Shown: piece after piece, positions 6,347-13,761 of the stretch
How positions within the stretch are numbered: the stretch's first letter is position 1
Layout: the number at the start of each line of letters is the position of its first letter
Assembly: GCA_964605095.1 (NCBI GenBank)
Contig: CAZSBS010000089.1
Location: 1-16,879 of the forward strand
Direction: 5' to 3'
Origin: JAUWQU01 sp964605095
GTDB lineage: Bacteria; Planctomycetota; Phycisphaerae; SM23-33
Length of the DNA: 16,879 nt
The notes under the pieces: model-generated
Told to the model about the DNA's origin: nothing
Seen by the model: only the letters and a program-made list of their open reading frames with translations
Databases searched by the model: none
Position numbers and translations under genes: made by a program

Positions 6347-6450
6347 GTAGTCAGTAGCCGGTAGCCCGTAGCCGGTTGGGAGGCAAGCCCGTTCGCGGCT
6401 TTGCCGGTTTTTCCCGACTACCCGGCTACCGGCGACTGGCTACTGGCTAC
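6347..6450. repeat. 104-bp imperfect hairpin element with GTAGCC-rich arms
   Basis: The left arm begins GTAGTCAGTAGCCGGTAGCC (6347-6366). The right arm ends with its imperfect complement CCGGCTACC...TGGCTACTGGCTAC (6422-6450). An inner stem pairs GGCAAGCC (6382-6389) with GGCTTTGCC (6397-6405), with one bulged base. The right arm supplies the TAG stop of the gene at 6447-6968. A relative of this arm lies at 5241-5273. It has the form of a non-autonomous palindromic repeat and may also end transcription. Confidence 0.7.
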
Positions 6451-6968
6451 AAAAACGTGGTGACATCCCTGGCAAGTTCGGCGAATTTTCTGGCGGGCAT
6501 CGCCAGGGTCTGCCACTTGTTGCTTCGGGGCCTGGAGAAGGCGACGTAGTCGGCCAGTCGTACGGCGAGGAAGGCATAATGCCTCTGCTTGTAGAAATGC
6601 ACGTCGTCGAACGGCGAGTGCTGCGGCGGGCCCTGTAGCCAATACGCGAACGTGAGCACCGCCTGGAAGGCCGGTCCGAAGACCTTCTCCCACTCGGCCA
6701 AGGATTCGACGTCGTCGCGAGTGACCCAGTTCTCCCATGCCCGGACGGCTTTGCGGGCATGGCCCGGCGTGGTATCGGGGAACTTGCGGCCCTTGACGTC
6801 GACCAACAGGTTCGCGCCGGACTGGCTGTATGCCAGGAAGTCGAAGCTCTTGAGGGCCGCGCCGGAGAAGATGGCCTTTTTCGCCTCGTCGACGGCGACG
6901 TAAGGCAGTTGCCTGCCCCTCAGGTAGTCCTCGAAAGCCGCCTCGTAATGTATGTTGCGGTGGGCCAT
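6447..6968 (-). CDS. Predicted PD-(D/E)XK nuclease-fold protein, function unknown
   Basis: The 173 residues suggest a restriction-endonuclease-like core. E9/E13 lie in HYEAAFEDYL (8-17), YVAVDEAKKAIFSG follows, and SFDFLAYSQSGANLLVDVKG (41-60) gives the pattern D43, D57, K59 after a beta-hairpin. This spacing and the DVKG strand are typical of PD-(D/E)XK enzymes; the assignment is by motif only. The second half is aromatic-rich (ENWVTRDDVESLAEWEKVFG) and may form a helical cap. The ATG at 6968 is preceded by AGGGGG 4 nt away; a GTG at 6986 is the alternative. It starts 43 nt after the hisS stop, so it probably ends the ykgJ-like-hisS transcript. The final codons (TTTTTG-TAG) run into the hairpin repeat, so the C-terminus may have been altered. 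No methylase or partner suggests restriction-modification. Confidence 0.75.
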   Translation of the reverse strand: MAHRNIHYEAAFEDYLRGRQLPYVAVDEAKKAIFSGAALKSFDFLAYSQSGANLLVDVKGRKFPDTTPGHARKAVRAWENWVTRDDVESLAEWEKVFGPAFQAVLTFAYWLQGPPQHSPFDDVHFYKQRHYAFLAVRLADYVAFSRPRSNKWQTLAMPARKFAELARDVTTFL

Positions 6969-7011
6969 CGCACCCCCTGCCGACACATATGTGGTTATAG
7001 GGATAGGTCGA

Positions 7012-8304
7012 TTACGGCATATATTCAGCCCCGGTGGGGGCCTTCAGCAGTTCAGTCAGGGTCGTGTCGCGCTGGTCGCCGCTGGCGAGGTCTTTTACTG
7101 TTACCATCACGCCGTCGGCGCGGACGATTGCCGCGTGGCTTGCCCCGCGGCGATTGGCGGCCTTGAGCTGCTTGCCGAGTGCCTGCGGGCGGTAATTGAA
7201 GTCCGCCGAAAGACCCGCGCGGCGCAGGGCCCCCACCACTTCCAAGACCATAGGCCGAGCCGCTTCGTCGCCCTCGATCACAAAGTAATCGATCTGCTGG
7301 CTCATCGCGGGCAGTTTGCCCTTCTCGGCCAGGAGGATGCCGAGAACCACGTCGCCCATTCCGAAGCCGGTAGCGCCGACCTTTGGCCCGCCAAGCACCT
7401 CGAGCAGGTTGTCATACCGCCCTCCCCCCGCCACAGCCCGCAGCGACTGCGAGCGGTCGAACACCTCGTAGACCACGCCCGTGTAGTATGCAAGCCCGCG
7501 GACGACGCGAAGGTCCAGCGTGCAGTAGTCGCCCGCGCCCATCGCCGAAAGCGCGGCGAAAAGCTCGGCCAGATCATCCAGATGTGCCCGCACATCGTCG
7601 CGCTCCTGGAAATGCTCGCGAAGCTCATCCACGCTGCCGGCCTGCTGGAACCGCCCCACCGCCGCGATCTGCCCATCGTTTAGCCCGGCCTCGCGGGCGA
7701 GCTTGGCGAAGTCCTCTTCCGAGAGCTTGGGGCGTTTGTCCAGCACTGCCACGGCCGCGTCGGTAAGTTCTTCCGGCACGTCGGCGGCCCGCAGAGCCGC
7801 GATGGTCAGCGGCCTGCTGCCGATCCGCACGCAGACGTCGTCGGCCGAGAGGCCAAGCTCACGCAAAAGGTCCACCGCCACGTAGATGCACTCGGCGTCG
7901 GCTAGGATGCTGTCGGTGCCGATCACGTCCACGTTCCACTGGAAGAACTCGCGGAGCCGGCCCTTCTGGGGGTTCTCGGCCCGGCACAGCCGCGGCATGC
8001 TGAACCACTTGATGGGCCTTGGCAGCGAGTTGATCTTCGCGTTGACCATGCGAGCCAGTGACGGCGTGATTTCCGGCCTGATCGCCAGTTGCCGCCCGCC
8101 GCGGTCGACGAAGTTGAAAAGCTGCCCGGCTATCTCCTGCCCGCTCTTGACGGTGAACAGGTCGAGGTACTCGAAGATCGGCGAGTCGTACTCCTCGAAG
8201 CCGTTGCGCAGCGAGACCCGCCGCCATGCGTCGACGATCCAGTTGCGGATCCGCATGTTGTCCGGGTAGAAGTCTCGCGTGCCCTTTACGCCCTGGAATT
8301 CCAT
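7012..8304 (-). CDS. hisS: Histidine-tRNA ligase
   Basis: HisRS charges tRNA-His in the cytoplasm (class II synthetase, homodimer). The 430-residue length is typical. Seen motifs are GVKGTRDFYP (5-14), the motif 1 region to residue ~45, RPEITPSLAR (76-85), motif 2 with RLREFFQWNVDVIG (116-129), the histidine-binding RGLAYYTGVVYEVFD (269-283), GGGRYDNLL (293-301) and motif 3 GFGMGDVVLG (313-322). A C-terminal anticodon-binding domain follows (~335-430). Unlike short HisZ paralogues, all three class II motifs and the anticodon domain are present. The ATG at 8304 lies 2 nt after the stop of the upstream gene, and its AAGAGA site is inside that gene's lysine codons, so translation is coupled. The frame's upstream extension is antisense-free overlap only and not conserved. 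Confidence 0.97.
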   Translation of the reverse strand: MEFQGVKGTRDFYPDNMRIRNWIVDAWRRVSLRNGFEEYDSPIFEYLDLFTVKSGQEIAGQLFNFVDRGGRQLAIRPEITPSLARMVNAKINSLPRPIKWFSMPRLCRAENPQKGRLREFFQWNVDVIGTDSILADAECIYVAVDLLRELGLSADDVCVRIGSRPLTIAALRAADVPEELTDAAVAVLDKRPKLSEEDFAKLAREAGLNDGQIAAVGRFQQAGSVDELREHFQERDDVRAHLDDLAELFAALSAMGAGDYCTLDLRVVRGLAYYTGVVYEVFDRSQSLRAVAGGGRYDNLLEVLGGPKVGATGFGMGDVVLGILLAEKGKLPAMSQQIDYFVIEGDEAARPMVLEVVGALRRAGLSADFNYRPQALGKQLKAANRRGASHAAIVRADGVMVTVKDLASGDQRDTTLTELLKAPTGAEYMP

Positions 8305-8306
8305 TA

Positions 8307-8786
8307 TTATCTCTTCTTCTTCGGCTTTCGGGCGGCGGCGCTTTTGGCCTCGTTGGCCTTCTTGGTCTTCTTGGTAGAAGACTTGGCTTCGGCCTTCTTG
8401 CACGCCTTGGCCCATGCTTTGTCGTATTTAACGGCGCCAAGTTTCTTCCGGGCGTACGCGGCTATCTGCTCGGCTGAGGTGAACAACTCGTCGTACTCGT
8501 AGTCGCCGTTCGTGGCATCGCAGCCATCAGTGTCGTACTGGCGGCAGATCACCGGCCGATCGGCGTAGTCCGCGCATCGCCCATCGTCGACGAGGTGCCG
8601 GCACTTGTTGTCGATCGAGATGAACCAGTTGCCCTCGTCAACGTGTATGCCGATCCCTTCGTGCAGCAGGAACCATCGCAGGTTCTCGAACTCCTCGAAC
8701 GAATCCGGCGTGTCGATCTGGAAGCAGAAATACCGGCAGCACTTCGCCTGGCACTGCCGGCACAACGGGTCTACATCTTCACTCAT
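8307..8786 (-). CDS. YkgJ/CxxCxxCC-type metal-binding cysteine-cluster protein with lysine-rich tail
   Basis: The 159-residue product has the cysteine pattern of the YkgJ (UPF0153) family, thought to bind zinc or iron: C9, C12, C16, C17 and C21, then C62, C71, C81 (in ADRPVICRQY) and C89. The biochemical role of the family is not settled. Residues ~118-159 form an added basic tail rich in Lys and Ala (KKTKKANEAKSAAARKPKKK), similar in composition to histone H1-like tails, which the core family does not need. The ATG at 8786 follows a TTG in frame and has only a weak ribosome-binding site. The gene is first in a unit with hisS and the PD-(D/E)XK-like gene, under the promoter at 8857-8885. The tail codons contain the ribosome-binding site of hisS. 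Confidence 0.88.
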   Translation of the reverse strand: MSEDVDPLCRQCQAKCCRYFCFQIDTPDSFEEFENLRWFLLHEGIGIHVDEGNWFISIDNKCRHLVDDGRCADYADRPVICRQYDTDGCDATNGDYEYDELFTSAEQIAAYARKKLGAVKYDKAWAKACKKAEAKSSTKKTKKANEAKSAAARKPKKKR

Positions 8787-8856
8787 CAAGCTTACTTTCT
8801 ATCGAGGGCGCCGCCCGCAGCCCCGGCCCGGTGCCGGCTTTGCGGACAAGCCGTGG

Positions 8857-8885
8857 ATTATAGGAAACGATCCGACGAAAGCCAA
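8857..8885 (-). promoter_or_regulatory. Sigma70-type promoter of the ykgJ-like-hisS unit
   Basis: On the minus strand TTGGCT (plus 8880-8885), a 17-nt spacer and TATAAT (8857-8862) give a predicted start near 8850 and a leader of about 64 nt. The 313-nt gap 8787-9099 holds this promoter and the divergent rsmE promoter. I see no gene or tRNA in it. Confidence 0.75.
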
Positions 8886-8978
8886 CCCCCCACCGACAGC
8901 CCCGACCCCATGAGACTGCAATCCTAAACCTTCCCAGCCTGCTCGCCATTGCAGCAGTTCTGGACGGAGCCTGGAAGT

Positions 8979-9007
8979 TTGCATCCCGTCGGCGGCATGC
9001 CTACACT
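8979..9007 (+). promoter_or_regulatory. Sigma70-type promoter of rsmE
   Basis: TTGCAT (8979-8984), a 17-nt spacer and TACACT (9002-9007) give a predicted start near 9014, about 86 nt before rsmE. Confidence 0.65.
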
Positions 9008-9099
9008 CAGGCAAACGCCGCTGGCCTGGCCGTGGTTCGGCTCGGCAGGTCCAGCCGGTGGCAAAGGGATATAGAGGATATCCAGGGAAAGACCCCACC

Positions 9100-9846
9100 A
9101 TGGAGCGACACAACAGATTCTTCGTCGAGGGCCTCGCCGCCGATGTCGTCACCTTGTCCGTCGGCGAGTCGCACCACGCGATGCATGTGCTTCGGCTGGG
9201 CGTGGGCGATGCCGCGGAACTGTTCGACGGGCGGGGCAGCCTGGCCGATGGCACTATCGTCGAGGCGCGGCACGGAAAGGTGTCCGTTGGAATCCTTGGC
9301 CGACGTCAGGTGGCCACCCGCCCGCGCCCCGTCATCCACCTTGCGTTCGCCGTCCCAAAGGGCAAACGCATGGACTGGCTGTTGGAAAAAGCCACGGAAC
9401 TGGCCGTAGGGTCGCTGACGCCGGTGAGCTTCGAGCACTCGGTGGTCGAACCCGGCGAACTGGCCGGGGCCAAACGCGAGCGATGGCTTGGGCATTGTGT
9501 GGCGGCGGCGAAGCAGTCCGGGCTGGCTTGGCTGCCTGAACTACATGAACCACAGCCACTTAACGATTTCCTGGCTCGGTTCGCCCAGGCCGGTCAGGTT
9601 GGGCTGGCTGGTTCGGCCGGCCCCAACGCCGACAGCGTGAAAAGCGCCCTTGTCTCGGCCCCCCCAGACCCCGCCGGCGGTATATGCCTGCTCGTAGGAC
9701 CCGAAGGCGGCCTGACGGATGCCGAATACGCCGCCGCCCGCGACGCGGGCTTTGTCCTGGTTCGCCTGGGCACGACCATACTAAGGACTGAAACCGCCTG
9801 CATCGCGATAATCGCCGCAGTAACGGCAATTACAGAAAGATCTTAG
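9100..9846 (+). CDS. rsmE: 16S rRNA (uracil-1498-N3)-methyltransferase RsmE
   Basis: RsmE methylates N3 of U1498 in 16S rRNA, using S-adenosylmethionine, on the assembled small subunit. The 248 residues fit the family (about 240). An N-terminal PUA-like part contains HHAMHVLRLGVGD (28-40). The SPOUT methyltransferase part holds LAFAVPKGKRMDWLLEKATE (86-105), the knot segment LLVGPEGGLTDAE and the C-terminal signature LGTTILRTETACIA. The ATG at 9100 has GGGA 11 nt upstream. A GTG at 9058 would add 14 unconserved residues. It has its own promoter and converges on the glycosyltransferase gene. Nothing is unusual apart from Thr-Thr replacing the more common Pro-Arg before ILRTETA. Confidence 0.95.
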   Translation: MERHNRFFVEGLAADVVTLSVGESHHAMHVLRLGVGDAAELFDGRGSLADGTIVEARHGKVSVGILGRRQVATRPRPVIHLAFAVPKGKRMDWLLEKATELAVGSLTPVSFEHSVVEPGELAGAKRERWLGHCVAAAKQSGLAWLPELHEPQPLNDFLARFAQAGQVGLAGSAGPNADSVKSALVSAPPDPAGGICLLVGPEGGLTDAEYAAARDAGFVLVRLGTTILRTETACIAIIAAVTAITERS

Positions 9847-9881
9847 GGTGTGCGTCCGCCTCTGGGTCGTGGGTCGCAAAC

Positions 9882-9945
9882 CGTAGCATGGGCGTCTCGC
9901 CCATGATCTTTGCCGTACATTGCACGGGCAAGATGCCCGGCTACG
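9882..9945. repeat. Inverted pair of 25-nt hairpin repeats between convergent genes
   Basis: Unit 1 (9882-9906) reads CGTAGC, AT, GGGCG-TCT-CGCCC, ATGA. Unit 2 (9921-9945), on the opposite strand, reads CGTAGC, C, GGGCA-TCT-TGCCC, GTGCA. Each forms a small stem with a TCT loop, and the closing pair differs in a compensating way (G-C versus A-T). Unit 2 supplies the TAG stop of the glycosyltransferase. The pair may end transcription from both sides and looks like a dispersed intergenic repeat. Confidence 0.75.
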
Positions 9946-10969
9946 TGTAGACGGCCCATTCGTCTTTTGGCTTTTTCCCGTCGTTATCGGAGGCGGCTTG
10001 GGCTTGTTTGGCGGCCTGGTCTTCAGTGTCGAAGCCGAAAGTTTCGCGGAGAATGTAGAGTGGCCGGGCCTTGGCTTCTTCGAAGATGCGGCCGACGTAT
10101 TCGCCCAGTATGCCCATCAGGAGGAACTGCACTCCGAACATCGCCACGAACAGCATCGCGAAGCTCACCGCCGCGGCGGGCGCCAGGCCGAAGGGCCACA
10201 GCAGCACCGCGAGTACCGCATAGATTGCGAAGATGCCCAGCAGGGCCGCGCCGACAACTCCGGCCAGGCGAAGCGGCAGCAGCGAGTAGTTGAAAACCCC
10301 CGCCATTAAGAGCATCACCCGTTGCCGCAGGGTGTAGCCTGGCGAGCCGGCGGCTCGTCGCTCGGCCCTGTACGGCACGGCCGCCCTTCGGAAACCCACC
10401 CAGTGAACCAGTCCTCGGAGGAACCGGGCGTGCTCACGGTGGTTGCGCAGCACCTGCACGACCTTGCGGTCCAGCAGGCGAAAGTCCGCCTGGTTCGTGA
10501 GATCCGCGCCGGTAGCCAGGCGGATCAAGCGGTAGGTGACGTGGCCGACCCACCGGCTCAAGCGGCCAAGGCCCTCAGTTTCCTTGCGTACGGTGTAGAC
10601 TACCTCGAAGCCCTCGCGCCACCGGGCGACCAGTTCGGGAATCAACTCCGGCGGATGCTGACAGTCGCTGTCCAGACTGATTACCGCTTTGCCTTTGGCG
10701 AAGTCGTACCCTGCCGTTATGGCCACCTGCTGGCCGAAATTGCGGGAAAACTCCACGCACTTGACACGAGGGTCCATCTCGCGCAGGTGCCGGATTACCG
10801 TGGCTGTGTCATCGGTCGAGCCGTCGTTGACGAAAATGATCTCGTACGCCTCGCCCAGTTGGTCGGCCACGACCTTGAGCCGGCCGTAAAAGTGCTCCAG
10901 GCCTTCCTGCTCGTTGAAGGCCGGGACAACGAAACTGACCGTAATGTCTGGGGGCGTCTTGCTATCCAT
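9941..10969 (-). CDS. Membrane-bound family 2 glycosyltransferase (polyprenyl-phosphate sugar transferase type)
   Basis: The 342 residues show a GT-A domain: VPAFNEQEGL (15-24), FVNDGSTDDT (46-55), the DxD region SLDSDCQHPPE (98-108) and the acceptor-side block NQADFRLLDRKVV (159-171). Two membrane helices follow (~234-257 and ~264-287), then GILGEYVGRIFEEAKARPLY (286-305), typical of GtrB/ArnC/DPM1-like enzymes. These move a sugar from a nucleotide donor to a polyprenyl phosphate on the inner face of the membrane, for envelope glycans. Donor and final product are unknown. The ATG at 10969 has no clear ribosome-binding site. A TACAAT box ends about 10 nt upstream, so the message may be nearly leaderless. 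The stop codon lies in a hairpin repeat. Confidence 0.92.
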   Translation of the reverse strand: MDSKTPPDITVSFVVPAFNEQEGLEHFYGRLKVVADQLGEAYEIIFVNDGSTDDTATVIRHLREMDPRVKCVEFSRNFGQQVAITAGYDFAKGKAVISLDSDCQHPPELIPELVARWREGFEVVYTVRKETEGLGRLSRWVGHVTYRLIRLATGADLTNQADFRLLDRKVVQVLRNHREHARFLRGLVHWVGFRRAAVPYRAERRAAGSPGYTLRQRVMLLMAGVFNYSLLPLRLAGVVGAALLGIFAIYAVLAVLLWPFGLAPAAAVSFAMLFVAMFGVQFLLMGILGEYVGRIFEEAKARPLYILRETFGFDTEDQAAKQAQAASDNDGKKPKDEWAVYT

Positions 10970-10975
10970 GAACTT

Positions 10976-11006
10976 ACAATTGTACCGCAATTGTGGGAAA
11001 TGAAAA
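10976..11006 (-). promoter_or_regulatory. Promoter of the glycosyltransferase gene with overlapping inverted repeat
   Basis: On the minus strand TTTTCA (11001-11006), a 16-nt spacer and TACAAT (10979-10984) predict a start near 10972, 3-4 nt before the ATG. ACAATTG and CAATTGT (10976-10982 and 10988-10994) form an inverted repeat across the -10 box and could be an operator. The remaining 11007-11128 holds nothing I can name. Confidence 0.55.
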
Positions 11007-11128
11007 GCAGATTCGACCGCCTTTCGTCTGCCACTGCCGGCCGGACTGGTCCTGTCCGTGACCAAAGCAGTCTTGCCTTGGAGCGATACTGCCTGGTACA
11101 TGCCACATCTGCCGCAGTTCCGGGCAAC

Positions 11129-13501
11129 TCATGCGTTCGTCACCTCGATGGCGTCTGGAACATCCAACCGCAGTTTACCGCCGGTGCAGTGTACGCGGAT
11201 CGTGCCGCGGGGCGTGGGGAACGCTGCCTCGTAGTCGAAAGGCGTGACGTGCGGGGCCAGGGCCACCTTGCGGCAGCCGGGCTCAAGGATGGTGAGCCCC
11301 ATGAGGTCGCTGATGAGAAACGACGCCGGACAGGCCGACCATGCGTGGGAGTGCGTGCGCTGGAACCCGACAAACTCCCCGGACCGCCAGCTTCCGTTGC
11401 ACGACCACTCTTCGTACGTGGATGTCGCGCCGTGAGCGACCATTCGCCGCCCCCAGCGATCCCGCACCATGGACAGGGCCAGGTCGAACCGCCCGGCGCG
11501 GTCAAGGGCCCCAAGCACGACGGGCATGAAGAACGGCTGCGCCTCGACCACGCCGGAGATTGTCGGGTTTTCGACGAACCGGTCGATGATTCGCTCGGCC
11601 GTTCCCTGGTCGCACAAGCCCCACCGGATCGCCGCGAAGTTGGCGTGCTCGCTGACCACGTCGGACCACTGATCGTTGATGCGGGCGTCGGCGAAGCAGC
11701 CGCGGCTGGGATCATAGAGCCGCTCCTGAAAGGCCGCCTTGAGGCGTGCCATAACGGAGCCGGCCAGGTCCCGAATGTAGGCGTCGTTCTTCAGGCAGGC
11801 CATGCTGTACAGGGCCTCCAGGGCGCCGTAAAAGATGGCGTTGAAGGCGGCGCACTCGCCGCGCCGGTCGAGCGGGGCCCAGTCGATGAGGACCCAGTAC
11901 GGCATGTTTTCCACCAACCCGCGGGTGTTGACGTGGGGCAGGATGGCGTTGGTGATGAACTGGGCCGTGGGATAGTACCGGTTGATCCAGTACTCGTCGC
12001 CCGTGTAAAGGTAGTGCTGCCATAAGGCGATGATCCACCACAGCGAGTAGTCCGGAATGGCGCTGGCCCACTTGTGGTAGACGCCGTTGCTAACGTTGGC
12101 CAGAAGCCCCGTCGGGAGTTGGTTGCCCGCCGACTCCCGCAGGAACTTATCCGGCAGGGCCATGTCGCCGAAACAGGCGTAGATTGCCGGCAGCGTCACC
12201 GCCGCCACGTCGCCCAGCCACTGGGCCTGCTCGCGGTACGGGGTGTCCATCAGGCACTCGTTCGAGCACAGCCGGACCGTGTCACGGGAAATGCGGAACA
12301 CGGCGTTGAGCGTTTCATCGGTGGACCGGAACCCGCCGCGATCTTCGTACGGGTAGACGGTCTCGACCGCGCGTAGCGTGTGGATCGTCAGCGGCGTGTC
12401 GCACGAGCGGAAGCGCACCTTCACGTAGCGGAACGCCCGCCATGAGAAGCTTCGGAAGCTCTGCCGGCCCGCCCTGGCGGTGTAGCGGTCGGCGAAGGGG
12501 CATTCCAGGGCGATATTGACGAAGCCGTCCACAAGGCGCTCGGCATAGGCGAACTCCATCACGGCCCCGGCCGGGGCCTCGATGTCGATCTCCGTGAACC
12601 CGTTGAGGATCCGGCCGAAATCCAGCACCACGGCCGGCGAGTACTTTGCGGCGCAGTAGGTTGCCCCGACGTGATCCGTGCTGCCCTGCACGACGGCGAC
12701 CCCTTCTCCCGTGCAGATGGCCTGCGGGTTCTCGACGCGGGTGTGCAGGAGCGGCCCCCCCACCACGGACAGGCCGATGGCCAGGTTCTCGGGATAGACA
12801 CGGCAGTTCAGGTCCGTGCTCTCCTCGACCCGGTTGATATTGGCCGGACGCACGGGCGTTTCGGTCATGTGCGGGATGTCGCGAGGCACGAGCCGCGAGA
12901 AGGGGCATCGCCCGTACGCGGGGGGCGTGTCCAGCACGGTGGCGGGCGCCCAGCGGGCGTCGTCGAAGCCGGCCCGGTCCCAGCCGGTCGGGACCAGGCG
13001 CGCGTCAAAGAACTCCTGGAACGGCGTCATGCGGTTTCCGGACAGGCAGAACGTGTTGCGCTGCCAGGCATCGGCCGCCGCGACGCGCCACGATTCGTCC
13101 GTGGCTGACAGCGTCCGCTCTTCGCCGTCGACGATTTCAGCCAGCAGGCCGCCGCGAGTGTCCAGCAGCGTGCCGAGGTGGCAGCAGATGATCGCGATGC
13201 AGTTCGCGCCCGCTTGCAGATACCGGCTAACCGGGTATTCGTCGTAGTAGTGATGGAACGGCTTGGACTGCGGCGCGCCCCGGCCGACGCGCTTGCCGTT
13301 TATGAACAGCAGATACCGCGTGTCAGCGGTGATGAAGATTCTCGCGTCCGCCGGAACCTGGTCCAGGTGAACGTCACGCCGGAAGTGGTAGTAGGCGTTC
13401 TTCTCCAGGCCGTCGCCGGCTGCCCAGACCCAGTGGGCGTTCCAGGGCCGCGACGGGTTGAACTCGGCAAGCAGGTGGGAGGAGTCGGTCATGGCGAACA
13501 T
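11129..13501 (-). CDS. Alpha-L-rhamnosidase, glycoside hydrolase family 78
   Basis: The enzyme would release L-rhamnose from rhamnosides or pectic oligosaccharides by inversion. In the 790 residues, N-terminal beta domains (~20-385) hold VFRSTDET-like linker sequence. The (alpha/alpha)6 barrel (~390-735) contains MDTPYREQAQWLGD (418-431), in which D419, E424 and D431 have the same spacing as the acidic triad of characterised GH78 enzymes. GATSTYEEW (691-699) carries the candidate general base E697/E698, and HAWSACPASFL (719-729) is also typical. A short C-terminal beta domain ends the protein. The ATG at 13501 has AAAGG 7 nt upstream. No signal peptide is visible, so a cytoplasmic role is likely. 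It is divergent from the GH106-like gene and carries its own promoter. Confidence 0.9.
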   Translation of the reverse strand: MFAMTDSSHLLAEFNPSRPWNAHWVWAAGDGLEKNAYYHFRRDVHLDQVPADARIFITADTRYLLFINGKRVGRGAPQSKPFHHYYDEYPVSRYLQAGANCIAIICCHLGTLLDTRGGLLAEIVDGEERTLSATDESWRVAAADAWQRNTFCLSGNRMTPFQEFFDARLVPTGWDRAGFDDARWAPATVLDTPPAYGRCPFSRLVPRDIPHMTETPVRPANINRVEESTDLNCRVYPENLAIGLSVVGGPLLHTRVENPQAICTGEGVAVVQGSTDHVGATYCAAKYSPAVVLDFGRILNGFTEIDIEAPAGAVMEFAYAERLVDGFVNIALECPFADRYTARAGRQSFRSFSWRAFRYVKVRFRSCDTPLTIHTLRAVETVYPYEDRGGFRSTDETLNAVFRISRDTVRLCSNECLMDTPYREQAQWLGDVAAVTLPAIYACFGDMALPDKFLRESAGNQLPTGLLANVSNGVYHKWASAIPDYSLWWIIALWQHYLYTGDEYWINRYYPTAQFITNAILPHVNTRGLVENMPYWVLIDWAPLDRRGECAAFNAIFYGALEALYSMACLKNDAYIRDLAGSVMARLKAAFQERLYDPSRGCFADARINDQWSDVVSEHANFAAIRWGLCDQGTAERIIDRFVENPTISGVVEAQPFFMPVVLGALDRAGRFDLALSMVRDRWGRRMVAHGATSTYEEWSCNGSWRSGEFVGFQRTHSHAWSACPASFLISDLMGLTILEPGCRKVALAPHVTPFDYEAAFPTPRGTIRVHCTGGKLRLDVPDAIEVTNA

Positions 13502-13621
13502 GACAAAACCTTTCGTTTTCAGTGACTGATACGTAATCTGATCTTGTTGTGTGACCTGTTCCGACACATTCTGATAGAGTCTGAAACCCCCGCCACAGGC
13601 CGAAAGTCACGCGCTGCGGTC

Positions 13622-13649
13622 AGTATACCCCTGGCCTCTGCAGCGTCAA
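13622..13649 (-). promoter_or_regulatory. Sigma70-type promoter of the GH78 gene
   Basis: On the minus strand TTGACG (plus 13644-13649), a 16-nt spacer and TATACT (13622-13627) give a predicted start near 13615 and a long leader of about 114 nt. The word CTGAT occurs three times in the leader (13526, 13538, 13571, plus strand). Confidence 0.75.
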
Positions 13650-13700
13650 GTGCCGAGATTGACGCGGAAAGGGCCGTTGGTTTTTCGTTGACCGCAAGCC

Positions 13701-13734
13701 GCGGACAACGAGAATGCAACGGTTTACTGTCCGC
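13701..13734. promoter_or_regulatory. Inverted repeat upstream of the GH106-like gene, probable operator
   Basis: GCGGACA (13701-13707) and TGTCCGC (13728-13734) are perfect inverted heptamers 20 nt apart. They lie just before a CATAAT box (13734-13739) that has no good -35 partner. This fits a regulated promoter, for example one needing an activator, in the 260-bp region shared with the GH78 gene. The regulator is not in the window. Confidence 0.5.
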
Positions 13735-13761
13735 ATAATTACTTACTTTTCGGAGCATGCA

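Noticed and set aside
4846..6450. Insertion sequence or integrated element
   Set aside because: No transposase, integrase, target duplication or tRNA attachment site is visible. Only short repeats are present.
8787..9099. Possible tRNA or small RNA gene
   Set aside because: No cloverleaf, T-loop or CCA end could be found. Two good divergent promoters explain the gap.
9882..9945. Possible CRISPR repeats
   Set aside because: Only two units, in opposite orientation and palindromic, with a 14-nt gap and no cas genes.
10322..12025. 567-residue plus-strand open frame
   Set aside because: It spans the antisense of parts of two real genes (glycosyltransferase and GH78) and the gap between them.
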